The notes beneath the pieces are model-generated. The model did no database searches and was not told the origin of the DNA. It saw only the letters and a list, made by a program, of their open reading frames with translations. From an uncultured Enhydrobacter sp. (lineage in GTDB: Bacteria; Pseudomonadota; Gammaproteobacteria; Pseudomonadales; Moraxellaceae): a stretch of DNA of 41,972 bases. Shown here piece after piece: positions 25,221 through 32,392 of this stretch. The stretch covers positions 1 to 41,972 of the forward strand of contig CAMIOS010000019.1 in the NCBI GenBank assembly GCA_946222995.1. The letters run 5' to 3'. Numbering within the stretch: the first letter of the stretch is position 1; each line of letters starts with the position of its first letter. The position numbers were made by a program, and so were the translations under genes.

Positions 25221-26738
25221 TTACTCATACCCAGTAATCAGACGACGCAACCGTGTCGATAGCTTGGTCGGCTTACGGCTATGGGCAAGTACCTCGCCCT
25301 TGGTAAGGTTACGGCTAGCATAGTGCATCAGCGCCAACGCAATACCCGTATCACCGTGGCGTTTTTGCTTATCCTTACCCTCGTTTTTCGCCGCTGGCAG
25401 TTTGGGTACACCGCCAATCACCTCAAAGGCGAACAAATCCGACAAGATATTTTCATGTTGGGGGATATCCGTCAGCATTCCATCTTCCAATGCCGCCTTA
25501 AACGGGGGCATATTCAGGCTATACCACGCTTGCGATAGCTTAATCATCTCGACCCGATTTGCCCCATACCGTTGCCATGCTTTCTCGGCATTCGCCGCCC
25601 CAATACCGCCTGCATCCATCGCCATGCCCATCAGCCGAATACCGTCACAGATATAGTTCAACACCTGTTCTTGCTGGCTAAACGGGATATTGTGCAGTTC
25701 CACGATAAAAGCGGTCTTTAGCTGTAGCCGCTCGGTCTCAAAGCCCACAGGGTAGGCGGTGCGGTCACCGTTTCGCCCATAGTCCGCCCCCACATAGCAC
25801 TTGGCATCGGCTGGCATACTGGCAAGGATTAAATCAAGGCTATTTTGACACCATTTTTCGCAGTCTTTTTCTCGCAGATAATCAGGGAGCAGGTTAAACT
25901 CATTGTTTTTCTCATAGATGATATAGGGCGTAGCAAGGCTCATAGCGCTTTGGATTAACGCCCGAGACAGGTATTTACCCCCGCTTGCCTTTGGAATACA
26001 GTTCAGCTCCTCATCCACGTTATCGGCATAAATATCACGGATACTATTTGCCCATGCGATTTCGCCTTCTGCCGACCACGTTTTCCCCGTTTTTAGACAA
26101 ATCCGCTCATATAGCCCCTGCTCAAGGGCTTCATCAAAGGTACATTCATGTAGCGTGTACGGTTTACGCCCTGCTTTTACGTCTTCGATAAGTACGTTAA
26201 ACGGATTGGCAACCCCATTATGCGTTGAGATAATCCGCACACAACCGCCCCAAATCAGCAGGGCAAACGCTGCCTTAAGTAGCTCCGCTAGGTTGTCATG
26301 GAACGCCGCTTCATCAATGACCACCCGCCCTTGTTTACCCCGCAGGTTACGAGGGGCAGACGATAAGGCGGTGACCCGAAAGCCACTGGCAAACTTGACG
26401 GTATAGGCAAGGATGGATTTTTTCTCATCGCCATCGTCAAAGACTTCCTCATGCTCTTCGATTTCACCTGCCGCAAGGCTATAGTATTTTGTCCAGTCCG
26501 CCACATCACGGATAAATTCAATCGCCATGTCTTTGGTATAGCCGATATACCAAGTGTCCTGCCCACGGGTTTTTGACGCTTCAAGCGCCGATTCGCCAGC
26601 CTCCGCCCACGAGCCACCAATCCGCCGTGATTTGACAAAGATTTTGACAGGCGACTGGTCAGCGACCCATTTTTGCTGATAGGGTAATAAAACACTAGGC
26701 GTTCCAGCGACTGGTTGCATATTGGGTAAATTTTTCAA
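25221..26738 (-). CDS. Terminase large subunit (Mu gp28-like)
   Basis: A 505-residue packaging motor. ATPase half: LPYQQKWVADQSPVKIFVKSRRIGGSW (Walker A-like KSRRIGGSW at 36-44), RVVIDEAAF (Walker B, D142-E143), and a coupling motif STHNGVANPF at about 171-180. Nuclease half: three acidic positions, D319 in GADYGRNGD, D375 in AMDAGG and D463 in HGDTG. The start is a TTG overlapping the small-subunit stop. An in-frame ATG six codons later is an alternative. Confidence 0.93.
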   Translation of the reverse strand: MKNLPNMQPVAGTPSVLLPYQQKWVADQSPVKIFVKSRRIGGSWAEAGESALEASKTRGQDTWYIGYTKDMAIEFIRDVADWTKYYSLAAGEIEEHEEVFDDGDEKKSILAYTVKFASGFRVTALSSAPRNLRGKQGRVVIDEAAFHDNLAELLKAAFALLIWGGCVRIISTHNGVANPFNVLIEDVKAGRKPYTLHECTFDEALEQGLYERICLKTGKTWSAEGEIAWANSIRDIYADNVDEELNCIPKASGGKYLSRALIQSAMSLATPYIIYEKNNEFNLLPDYLREKDCEKWCQNSLDLILASMPADAKCYVGADYGRNGDRTAYPVGFETERLQLKTAFIVELHNIPFSQQEQVLNYICDGIRLMGMAMDAGGIGAANAEKAWQRYGANRVEMIKLSQAWYSLNMPPFKAALEDGMLTDIPQHENILSDLFAFEVIGGVPKLPAAKNEGKDKQKRHGDTGIALALMHYASRNLTKGEVLAHSRKPTKLSTRLRRLITGYE

Positions 26739-27280
26739 TCCGCAATCCCCAAGATTTTTGCCCGAATCAAGTCCGCCGTTTCATCCGACAGCCCACCCGT
26801 TTTGACAATGGTTTCCACTTCTTTAGCAGCTTTTTCGGCTTTTTCTCGCACATCGATGGCGTGTTGTTTTTGTAGTACCGAAGCCTTCACGATTTCAGCA
26901 ATGCCTTTACCTGCCTGTGATAGCATTTTTACACGCTTTTCAGGGTCATAGTTGCTTTCATCCGTCGCTTCTTGCATTTGAACAAGGGCATTAAATAGGT
27001 CAGTTTGTACCAGCGACAGTACCGCTTGGCTTCGTGCATCGCCATCATCGGGCGTGGATTCGACAATCATCAATGCCGCTTCAGTCGAGGCTTGCACCGC
27101 TGCCAGTTTACGTTCAAGCTTTTGCCCATAGCGGTGGACGCTGGATTTACTGATTTTATAACCTTCCGCTTGTAACCATTCCGCCAATTCGACATAGCCG
27201 TTAAAGCCACGTTTCAGCCTGTCCTCAAGTAGCTTTTTGTGTTCGGGCGATAGCTGGTCAATCGCTGTTTCACGTCCCAT
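26735..27280 (-). CDS. Small terminase-type protein (Mu gp27-like, DUF3486)
   Basis: A 181-residue DUF3486 protein. LSPEHKKLLEDRLKRGFNGYVELAEWLQAEGYKISKSSVHRYGQKLERKL contains a helix-turn-helix likely to recognise the phage end during headful packaging. A coiled tail follows (EVRTEKAEKAAKEVETIV-like). It is 4 nt from overlapping the large subunit, which suggests coupled translation. Start has AAGGGGC upstream. Confidence 0.9.
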   Translation of the reverse strand: MGRETAIDQLSPEHKKLLEDRLKRGFNGYVELAEWLQAEGYKISKSSVHRYGQKLERKLAAVQASTEAALMIVESTPDDGDARSQAVLSLVQTDLFNALVQMQEATDESNYDPEKRVKMLSQAGKGIAEIVKASVLQKQHAIDVREKAEKAAKEVETIVKTGGLSDETADLIRAKILGIAD

Positions 27281-27289
27281 GATTGCCCC

Positions 27290-27604
27290 TTAGCCATTCC
27301 AATATTTGACAGGACGAGCAATCCCCGCATGGCAGTCCACGGTATATTCCACCACGTCCACCCCAAGACTGGTCAGACAGCTATGCCAGTTACCTTGCGG
27401 CTTTTTGTCGATATGTACCAGTTTACGGTCGGCAAGGTAGTCAAGTTGCTTATGGATTTCGTTAGCCGTGGTATCGGCATAGATAGACCGCATCACATCG
27501 AGTAGCAACACGTCTAATGCCCCAATCGGACGGGCTTTATCAAGGGCATTCATCAGATGCCAACGCATGGCTTCACGGCGGGCTTTTAATAGGTCAATAC
27601 TCAT
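27290..27604 (-). CDS. Mu gp26-position winged-helix-like protein
   Basis: A 104-residue protein upstream of the terminase pair. ALDKARPIGALDVLLLDVMRSIYADTTANEIHKQLDYLADRKLVHIDKKPQG reads as a winged helix with a beta-hairpin (ARKLVHIDK type). Small proteins of this kind (VpaChn25_0724-like) occupy this position in BcepMu-type phages. Function is unknown, perhaps packaging-related. Ribosome site AAGGATAATAA supports the start. Confidence 0.75.
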   Translation of the reverse strand: MSIDLLKARREAMRWHLMNALDKARPIGALDVLLLDVMRSIYADTTANEIHKQLDYLADRKLVHIDKKPQGNWHSCLTSLGVDVVEYTVDCHAGIARPVKYWNG

Positions 27605-27613
27605 TTATTATCC

Positions 27614-27949
27614 TTAACTTTTGTCTTTGGCAAAATTCGTCAAAGTCGTTTGCACCGCATCAATTTTTGCCTCGACCACGGTAAACGAACGGACAAAGTC
27701 CTCTTTGGCGACATACTCACGGGGCAGGTCAGCTTTTAGCATGAGCAGCTCACGGTCGATTTTGCGAATCGCTTCAGACTCTTTACTCATGTTGTCATTG
27801 ACCTTGGCAATTTCAGCTTTCAGCCCATCATCCCGCTCTTTTAGCGACCCTTCAATCCGCCCAAAAAACGCTTTACCCGCCCCAAAGATTGACCCGCCAA
27901 TGGTGATAGCCAGCATGATGGCTTGGTATCCTTCAAGATTTAGGGTCAT
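27614..27949 (-). CDS. Mu gp25-like membrane/coiled-coil protein (DUF2730-type)
   Basis: A 111-residue protein with one N-terminal TM helix (about 8-28, AIMLAITIGGSIFGAGKAFFG) followed by a coiled coil (LKERDDGLKAEIAKVNDNMSKESEAIRKIDRELLMLK). This matches the DUF2730 / Mu gp25 layout. It overlaps the preceding gene by an ATGA. It may act in lysis (spanin- or holin-associated), but that is not established. Confidence 0.75.
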   Translation of the reverse strand: MTLNLEGYQAIMLAITIGGSIFGAGKAFFGRIEGSLKERDDGLKAEIAKVNDNMSKESEAIRKIDRELLMLKADLPREYVAKEDFVRSFTVVEAKIDAVQTTLTNFAKDKS

Positions 27950-28242
27950 TCATCACCGCCTTCAGAACTATCTACAGCACCATCATTTGCTGTCGTAACC
28001 TTGGTACCGATGGTATCAATCGGTTTATGGGTATATAGCCGCAAAATGGCGTTACCGAGTGCCACCGCATTGACCAGTACCGCATAGTTTTCTGCGGTCA
28101 TCGATTGCTGCAAGGCAGGGACAGCAGCAGTGATAGCCGTTGCCGCCAATACCAACGTGTTAAAGCCAATGGTCTTTGACTGATACCAAGGCTTAGACAC
28201 GTTATTTGGACGTTTACGGGGTTTGCATTTGCTTGTGACCAT
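27946..28242 (-). CDS. Putative holin
   Basis: A 98-residue protein with two hydrophobic segments (about 26-46, TIGFNTLVLAATAITAAVPAL, and 55-68 VLVNAVALGNAILRLY). The pattern KPWYQSKTIGFN...NAILRLYTHKPI resembles short phage holins, and it is coupled to the endolysin gene by a TAATG overlap. The C-terminus is short and acidic rather than basic. Assignment rests on context and shape. Confidence 0.6.
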   Translation of the reverse strand: MVTSKCKPRKRPNNVSKPWYQSKTIGFNTLVLAATAITAAVPALQQSMTAENYAVLVNAVALGNAILRLYTHKPIDTIGTKVTTANDGAVDSSEGGDE

Positions 28243-28730
28243 TACTGCACCCCCTGTACATACTGTGTTTTACCTGCCACCTTTTTAGCGGTCAGCACTT
28301 GCCCACGTTGGCGACCATCAGGGGCTTTCCATGCGATATGCACCCACGCCCCATATTCCATGATGATTTGGTCGAATTTTACCCCTTGTTTTGGTAGCTC
28401 ATGGGCGAGGAAGTTTGCGATTTCACGAGGTGAGCCAAAGGCAGGACAGACAAAGTCCATCGCATAGCCGTATAGGTGAGCGGAATTTTTTGCCCCGCCC
28501 ACGGCTTTATTGACCGCAGGTGAGCGGTACGCACAATGCACCGCTACAGGATGACCTAGGGCTTTACGCATGGGTTGCCATAGGTTGATACAGCTATCGA
28601 TAAGATGTTGTTTGGTGATGGCATCGGGTGTGTTATCTAGCCCCAGTCGTACACCTGTGTCGCTGTGGATAAGTTCTGAGTAGTAGAAGTTTTCGGTAAC
28701 TTGGAAATCTTGGGGAGTTGTATCAGCCAT
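28242..28730 (-). CDS. Endolysin, M15-family peptidase
   Basis: A 162-residue peptidoglycan endopeptidase of the Peptidase_M15 (VanY-like) family that degrades the wall at the end of the lytic cycle. The zinc site SAHLYGYAMDF (H85, D92) and the distal WVHIAW (H131) are present, with the arginine AYRSPAVN (R69). No signal peptide is seen, so it needs a holin for export. The start lies directly after a terminator hairpin, so its promoter is probably inside or beside that hairpin. Confidence 0.9.
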   Translation of the reverse strand: MADTTPQDFQVTENFYYSELIHSDTGVRLGLDNTPDAITKQHLIDSCINLWQPMRKALGHPVAVHCAYRSPAVNKAVGGAKNSAHLYGYAMDFVCPAFGSPREIANFLAHELPKQGVKFDQIIMEYGAWVHIAWKAPDGRQRGQVLTAKKVAGKTQYVQGVQ

Positions 28731-28732
28731 AA

Positions 28733-28764
28733 AAAAAGCCCTAATTGAAGATTAAGGCTTTTAG
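28733..28764 (-). terminator. Terminator upstream of the endolysin gene
   Basis: On the minus strand AAAGCCTTAAT / AATTAGGGCTT arms are followed by a TTTTTTT run that ends at the endolysin ATG. It closes the two-gene cassette at 28982-29875. Confidence 0.8.
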
Positions 28765-28829
28765 ATTAGCGGTTTGGGGTGGGGTTTTCTTTTAATAGGG
28801 GTTAAAAAAATTTGAAGGTTTAAGTATTT

Positions 28830-28860
28830 GTAGGGTGGGTTAGCGATAGCGTAACCCACC
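28830..28860. repeat. GTAGGGTGGGTTAGCG palindromic repeat, copy 1
   Basis: GTAGGGTGGGTTA and TAACCCACC arms around GCGATAGCG. A related copy lies at 35789-35818 in the early arm. Confidence 0.85.
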
Positions 28861-28910
28861 AATATATGTTATGATGATATCAGAGTTCCTAGAGAGCCAT
28901 GCAGTTTGCT

Positions 28911-28932
28911 GTAGGGGCGTATTGCATACGCC
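28911..28932. repeat. GTAGGGGCGTA palindromic repeat, copy 5
   Basis: GTAGGGGCGTAT and ATACGCC arms, 51 nt from the neighbouring GTAGGGTGGG repeat. Confidence 0.8.
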
Positions 28933-28981
28933 TTCATAGCAGACAGAGTAGCGAGACTACCATGCAGACGACCCCATCAAT

Positions 28982-29650
28982 TTATTGGTGGGGTTTTTGT
29001 TTTTCTATACCTTGCCTCAATGCTTTTAACCCTTTCATAGTGTTTTCATGGGTTTCATCGCCCCTAGCAGTAAGGTAAAAGGCGAATGATGAAGATACAC
29101 ATTTTTTTGCATCCCCTGTGCGTGTTGGACAGTCTTTGTCAAAATCATTCCCAAATTCAATAACCTCTAGCATTTGGTCATCAGTAGGTTCGGGCTTTTT
29201 ATCTTCAACCAATATTTCCTTCGCTCGGTTTATTAATTCTTGCAATGTCTTATCATCAACGCCCGTTTTTTTACTCATTTCTAATAATTTTGCTTGAGTA
29301 GGGGTAACATCTAGGGGTTTCGGTTTTTGTTGTACTGGTTGGCTAGCTGGGGTAGAGTTAGGCGGGGCGGTTGAAACCAAAGGTTGTGACGCATTTTTAG
29401 CAATTTCTGCACTATTAGACGTTGAAATGGCTTGTTTTACAGTCGGTTTATTTTCTTCTTCCCCTTTCGGTAGCAAGAATAAACCCAAACCCAAGAATAT
29501 AGCGATAAGCACCGCCCCGCCCGCCAACAACTCTTTACGTTCATGTGAGCCATTAATATCAAACAACTGCGGTTTTATCATCGCAATAATGATAACGATA
29601 GGCATAACCACCAATGCCAAAATAATCAAAATCCCTGCAATTATCTCCAT
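28982..29650 (-). CDS. Membrane protein with Pro/Ser linker, unknown
   Basis: A 222-residue protein with two N-terminal TM helices (about 3-25 and 42-61), a low-complexity linker rich in Pro, Ser and Thr (about 65-110) and a C-terminal soluble domain with QEL INRAKEIL- and VIEFGNDFDKDCPTRTGDAKKC-type sequence. Two cysteines near the end may pair. It is 4 nt downstream of the Excalibur-type gene, so the two form an operon. It lies between lysis genes and the immunity region, a usual cargo position. Function is unknown. Confidence 0.65.
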   Translation of the reverse strand: MEIIAGILIILALVVMPIVIIIAMIKPQLFDINGSHERKELLAGGAVLIAIFLGLGLFLLPKGEEENKPTVKQAISTSNSAEIAKNASQPLVSTAPPNSTPASQPVQQKPKPLDVTPTQAKLLEMSKKTGVDDKTLQELINRAKEILVEDKKPEPTDDQMLEVIEFGNDFDKDCPTRTGDAKKCVSSSFAFYLTARGDETHENTMKGLKALRQGIEKQKPHQ

Positions 29651-29653
29651 AAA

Positions 29654-29875
29654 TCATCTCTTATGCCGTTTATGCTTCGGGCATTTTTTACCACCACCGC
29701 CTTTATTGCAATCACAGGCAAAGCCATCATGGTCACGGTCAAGTCGCTTATAGCCCGCTTTTTTGGCATTAAAATAGGCTTGAGCCGCCGCTTGGTTAGC
29801 AAAACTTTTACAACTTACCGCCATCGCTGGGCTTACCAACATCAAAGATAACGTAATAATTAACAAATGCTTCAT
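29654..29875 (-). CDS. Small secreted Excalibur-type calcium-binding protein
   Basis: A 73-residue protein with a signal peptide (KHLLIITLSLMLVSPAMA) and the Excalibur motif AxxYFNAKKAGYKRLDRDHDGFACD, in which DRDHDGFACD supplies calcium-type Asp ligands. A basic Gly-Lys-His tail follows. Excalibur domains occur in secreted nucleases and surface proteins. Here it is alone. The ATG at 29875 (AAAGGA 8 nt upstream) is chosen over a TTG at 29893. Confidence 0.75.
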   Translation of the reverse strand: MKHLLIITLSLMLVSPAMAVSCKSFANQAAAQAYFNAKKAGYKRLDRDHDGFACDCNKGGGGKKCPKHKRHKR

Positions 29876-29914
29876 AAATAAATCCTTTATCAAATAATTG
29901 TAGTTATTTCCTCA

Positions 29915-30379
29915 TCAATAACACAAATAATCATACTCTTTAAGTTCTTTTTTTAATTCAACTTTCTTATCACCTATTGCATTATAAAAAAACATATTAG
30001 CCACACAGGGCAAAAATAAAATAAAAGCTAATATATTATTCTTAAAAAATACACTAATAAGCATAGCAAAGAATAAAACAGCCATTATCCCACCTGTAAT
30101 ATTCTCCATTTTAGTAAGTCGTGCTATTTCCCATTTACACCTTTTTTTTCTACGATAAGATTGAATATCAAAATGGCAAAAGACACACTTAGGGCTATCT
30201 GCCCAGACTGTATTTTTACATCGTGGGCAGCACATCGCACCTAACTGACCTGGTGTAGGCAAAACACTTGGCATATTTTCATTGAAGTTCACATTGCCAA
30301 TATGCTCACCATAATTGATATAGCCGTTATTTTCCAAAACTAATATCTCCTGAATGGTTCCCATGATTAATATAGCCAT
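29915..30379 (-). CDS. Zinc-ribbon membrane protein next to the repressor
   Basis: A protein of up to 154 residues. From the N-terminus it has NNGYINYGEHIGNVNFN, a zinc-ribbon (CCPRCKNTVWADSPKCVFCHFD, CxxC pairs at about 50-53 and 66-69), and two TM helices (about 93-127). It overlaps the repressor gene by 53 nt if started at the ATG at 30379. A later TTG preceded by GGAG (near 30334) is a plausible alternative start. Its N-terminal motif is a copy of the repressor's C-terminal motif. Function is unknown; an immunity-related sensor is conceivable but unsupported. Confidence 0.6.
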   Translation of the reverse strand: MAILIMGTIQEILVLENNGYINYGEHIGNVNFNENMPSVLPTPGQLGAMCCPRCKNTVWADSPKCVFCHFDIQSYRRKKRCKWEIARLTKMENITGGIMAVLFFAMLISVFFKNNILAFILFLPCVANMFFYNAIGDKKVELKKELKEYDYLCY

Positions 30380-30686
30380 GATTAACCATAACTAAGCCAT
30401 CAATCACTTTCTTTGCAGAAGCCTTATTTTCAGCTGATAGGCTTTGAATACTATCCATTATTTGTTTATCTTGCTCAGAATATTGCACACTAGGATTTAC
30501 CACGCCTAATATTACATAACCAACATCTAACCCATGCTCACCCATAGCCATCAGTTTATCTAGTGGTACATTCGACTTTTCAGACCAGTTATATAAGGTA
30601 TTTCTAGCAATGCCTAATTTTTTTGAAAGTACAGTAATACCCACTCTCTCAATTTCTTGAGTTAGTCTCTCTTGATAATTGCTCAA
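30327..30686 (-). CDS. Phage repressor (CI-like helix-turn-helix)
   Basis: A 119-residue HTH protein. GITVLSKKLGIARNTLYNWSEKSNVPLDKLMAMGEHGLDVGYVILG is the typical N-terminal domain of Mu-type and P22-like short repressors (HTH at about 20-40). A helical segment follows (SLSAENKASAKKVIDGLVMV). There is no LexA-type peptidase domain. The predicted start is the TTG at 30686, with GGAG 8 nt upstream, rather than a TTG at 30752 lying inside the operator. It is divergent from the Ner-like gene, so the 30687-30811 gap holds the lysis-lysogeny switch. Confidence 0.8.
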   Translation of the reverse strand: MSNYQERLTQEIERVGITVLSKKLGIARNTLYNWSEKSNVPLDKLMAMGEHGLDVGYVILGVVNPSVQYSEQDKQIMDSIQSLSAENKASAKKVIDGLVMVNHGYINHGNHSGDISFGK

Positions 30687-30740
30687 AATATTTAACTCCA
30701 AATAAAAAAATCTCTTGAAATGCTCAAAATTTTGAGCAAT
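30681..30740. promoter_or_regulatory. Probable repressor operators
   Basis: A perfect 16-bp palindrome GCTCAAAATTTTGAGC (30722-30737) sits inside a wider CTTGAA...TTCAAG frame. A half-site GCTCAAAAT (30681-30689) overlaps the repressor start. Together they would let the repressor control both itself and the early promoter. Confidence 0.7.
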
Positions 30741-30811
30741 AATTAACTTCAAGAAAATAAGGTTATATCCCTACAATTAACCTTTTTATTAACCCAACTG
30801 GAGTTTTGAAG

Positions 30812-31000
30812 ATGGCAAAAACTAAAACCCCGCAACAAATTAAAGACGACCTACATGCCAAAGGCATCACCCTTAAACAATGGGCAGAACAGCATAAGTA
30901 CCCTGCCGCTGAAGTTTACAAAGTTCTAAACGGAGAACGCAAAGGTCGCTATGGTCGTGCCCACAAGATAGCTGTGGCATTAGGACTTAAATTAGCTTAA
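30812..31000 (+). CDS. Ner/Cro-like DNA-binding protein
   Basis: A 62-residue helix-turn-helix protein: HAKGITLKQWAEQHKYPAAEVYKVLNGERKGRYGRAHKIAVALGLKL. Its size, position (first early gene, opposite the repressor) and the RGRAHKIAVALG ending match Ner-type regulators that turn early transcription down after induction. The ATG at 30812 has CTGGAG 8 nt upstream; a TTG at 30806 is rejected. Confidence 0.82.
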   Translation: MAKTKTPQQIKDDLHAKGITLKQWAEQHKYPAAEVYKVLNGERKGRYGRAHKIAVALGLKLA

Positions 31001-31056
31001 TTAATTAACCTTATTTTACCCTTTTTTTACCCTTTTTCAAGCAAGGAATAATAAAA

Positions 31057-31200
31057 ATGAAAATCACCGAATCCGTTAGTTGGCTCACCATCGCATGGTT
31101 CATTTTAGCCCTAGCGTTTGGCATCAACTTTTTTATCGCCCAAGCCGACAACCACAACCTCGAACAACGCTACCACCAATGCTCAGGAAAGTATTACTAG
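31057..31200 (+). CDS. Small one-TM protein
   Basis: A 47-codon frame from ATG at 31057 (AAGGAA upstream at 31043-31048) to TAG. It encodes a short N-terminus, one TM helix (WLTIAWFILALAFGINFF) and a polar tail with a cysteine. Stop overlaps the ribosome site of the next gene. Function is unknown. Confidence 0.6.
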   Translation: MKITESVSWLTIAWFILALAFGINFFIAQADNHNLEQRYHQCSGKYY

Positions 31201-31208
31201 GAGGCAAC

Positions 31209-31496
31209 ATGGCAGAAGCAACCAAACGAGCCTTAAAAATCATCAAAGCCATGCGGTCAGCGACCTTTAGCGGGATATCCGTTACCGAGCTTGCACAAAA
31301 CCTCAAAACATCTGCAACCAATATCTGCCGAGACCTTGACGATTTAGTGAGCGAAGGCTTTGTCGAAAAACGAGAAGACGGACGTTATCAGCTATCCATC
31401 GCCATGCTACAGCTAGCCACCAGCTATCAAACCGAACACAACCGCATGACTAGCCGACTGGCAGAAATTAACGAACGCATTAACCGCACCCTTTAA
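31209..31496 (+). CDS. Winged-helix (IclR-type) early regulator
   Basis: A 95-residue protein with AEATKRALKIIKAMRSATFSGISVTELAQNLKTSATNICRDLDDLVSEGFVEKREDGRYQLSIAML, a classic IclR-like winged helix without the effector domain. The start at 31209 has AGGAGG 7 nt upstream. Similar small proteins lie at this early position in BcepMu-type phages. An early regulatory role is inferred. Confidence 0.78.
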   Translation: MAEATKRALKIIKAMRSATFSGISVTELAQNLKTSATNICRDLDDLVSEGFVEKREDGRYQLSIAMLQLATSYQTEHNRMTSRLAEINERINRTL

Positions 31497-31509
31497 TTGA
31501 GACCTATTT

Positions 31510-32364
31510 ATGAAAGACGTAACCCCACTAACTCCGACCGTACAACCAACCACACAGCTAGCTGTTGCTACCGCACGCCTAGCCGAAAGCCTTGGCTATC
31601 AAGGTAGCCTTACCATCGGCTCGCTTGAAGATGAAATTCGCTTCTATCAGCAACGCACCGCAGAAGCCTGCATTGAAATGGGTAAACGCTTACTTATTCT
31701 CAAAGAAATTTGCCCACATGGCGAATTCGCTAACCGCATTGAAATGCTTGGTTTTCAGCCCCGTATGGCTCAAAAATTTATGCAAGCAGTACTCAAAATC
31801 ACCCAATCAAATGCGAATTCGAATTCGCTTTTGGCATCGGCTGGCACACAAACCAAACTTCTAGAACTCGTCACGCTGGATGATGACGACCTAGAAGCCC
31901 TTAGCCAAGGCGAAAGCGTAGGCAGTATCACCCTTGATGATATCGAAACCATGAGCGTGCGAGAACTCAAAAAAGCCCTCAAAGAAGCCCGTGCTGACAA
32001 CGCCGCAAAAGAAGAGCTACTGGCTGGTAAAGACCGCAAAATTAACGAGCTTGACAGTAAGTTATCAGTTCGCAAACAAATCGACCAATTTGCCATCGTC
32101 CAAGCCGAAGTCGAGCAACACATCAACGACGAACTTGCCCAAGCCACCGCTTCACTGATGACCGCCGTTAGCCAATTTAACGCCAAAGTCGAAGTCTTAC
32201 GCACTCAAGCAGGCGAAAACTTCTTACCCCACATGAAGGACAAAATCATCCAAGACACCAGCCTAGTCTATCAACGTATTGCAGACGTAGGGCTAGACAT
32301 CGGCATCGACCTCAACACCATGATGACAGGCGACGACTGGATGACAGACACCCAAGCCGAGTAA
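31510..32364 (+). CDS. DUF3102-type early protein
   Basis: A 284-residue protein. The DUF3102-like core is RFYQQRTAEACIEMGKRLLILKEICPHGEFANRIEMLGFQPRMAQKFMQAVLKI (about 48-100), followed by a coiled coil (about 160-190 KKALKEARADNAAKEEL...) and a helical C-terminus. It carries a palindromic repeat (31808-31834) in its coding sequence that encodes SNANSNSLLAS, apparently an in-frame insertion. DUF3102 proteins are common in phages and plasmids; the molecular role is unknown. Confidence 0.8.
   Translation: MKDVTPLTPTVQPTTQLAVATARLAESLGYQGSLTIGSLEDEIRFYQQRTAEACIEMGKRLLILKEICPHGEFANRIEMLGFQPRMAQKFMQAVLKITQSNANSNSLLASAGTQTKLLELVTLDDDDLEALSQGESVGSITLDDIETMSVRELKKALKEARADNAAKEELLAGKDRKINELDSKLSVRKQIDQFAIVQAEVEQHINDELAQATASLMTAVSQFNAKVEVLRTQAGENFLPHMKDKIIQDTSLVYQRIADVGLDIGIDLNTMMTGDDWMTDTQAE
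31808..31834. repeat. GCGAATT-type palindrome, copy 4, inside a coding sequence
   Basis: The perfect 16-bp palindrome GCGAATTCGAATTCGC (31813-31828) is framed by CAAAT and TTTTG. It is translated as part of the DUF3102-type protein. Confidence 0.9.
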
Positions 32365-32392
32365 CCAACATAAACCCATTAAAGAGAAACAC

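Noticed and set aside
28975..28998. CCCCAT / GTGGGG hairpin with T-run on the plus strand
   Set aside because: It overlaps the end of the minus-strand membrane protein gene. No rightward transcript is expected to end here, so I did not list it as a terminator.
30687..30752. Longer repressor starting at TTG 30752
   Set aside because: The extra residues overlap the palindromic operator and have no ribosome site. The TTG at 30686 has GGAG at a good distance.
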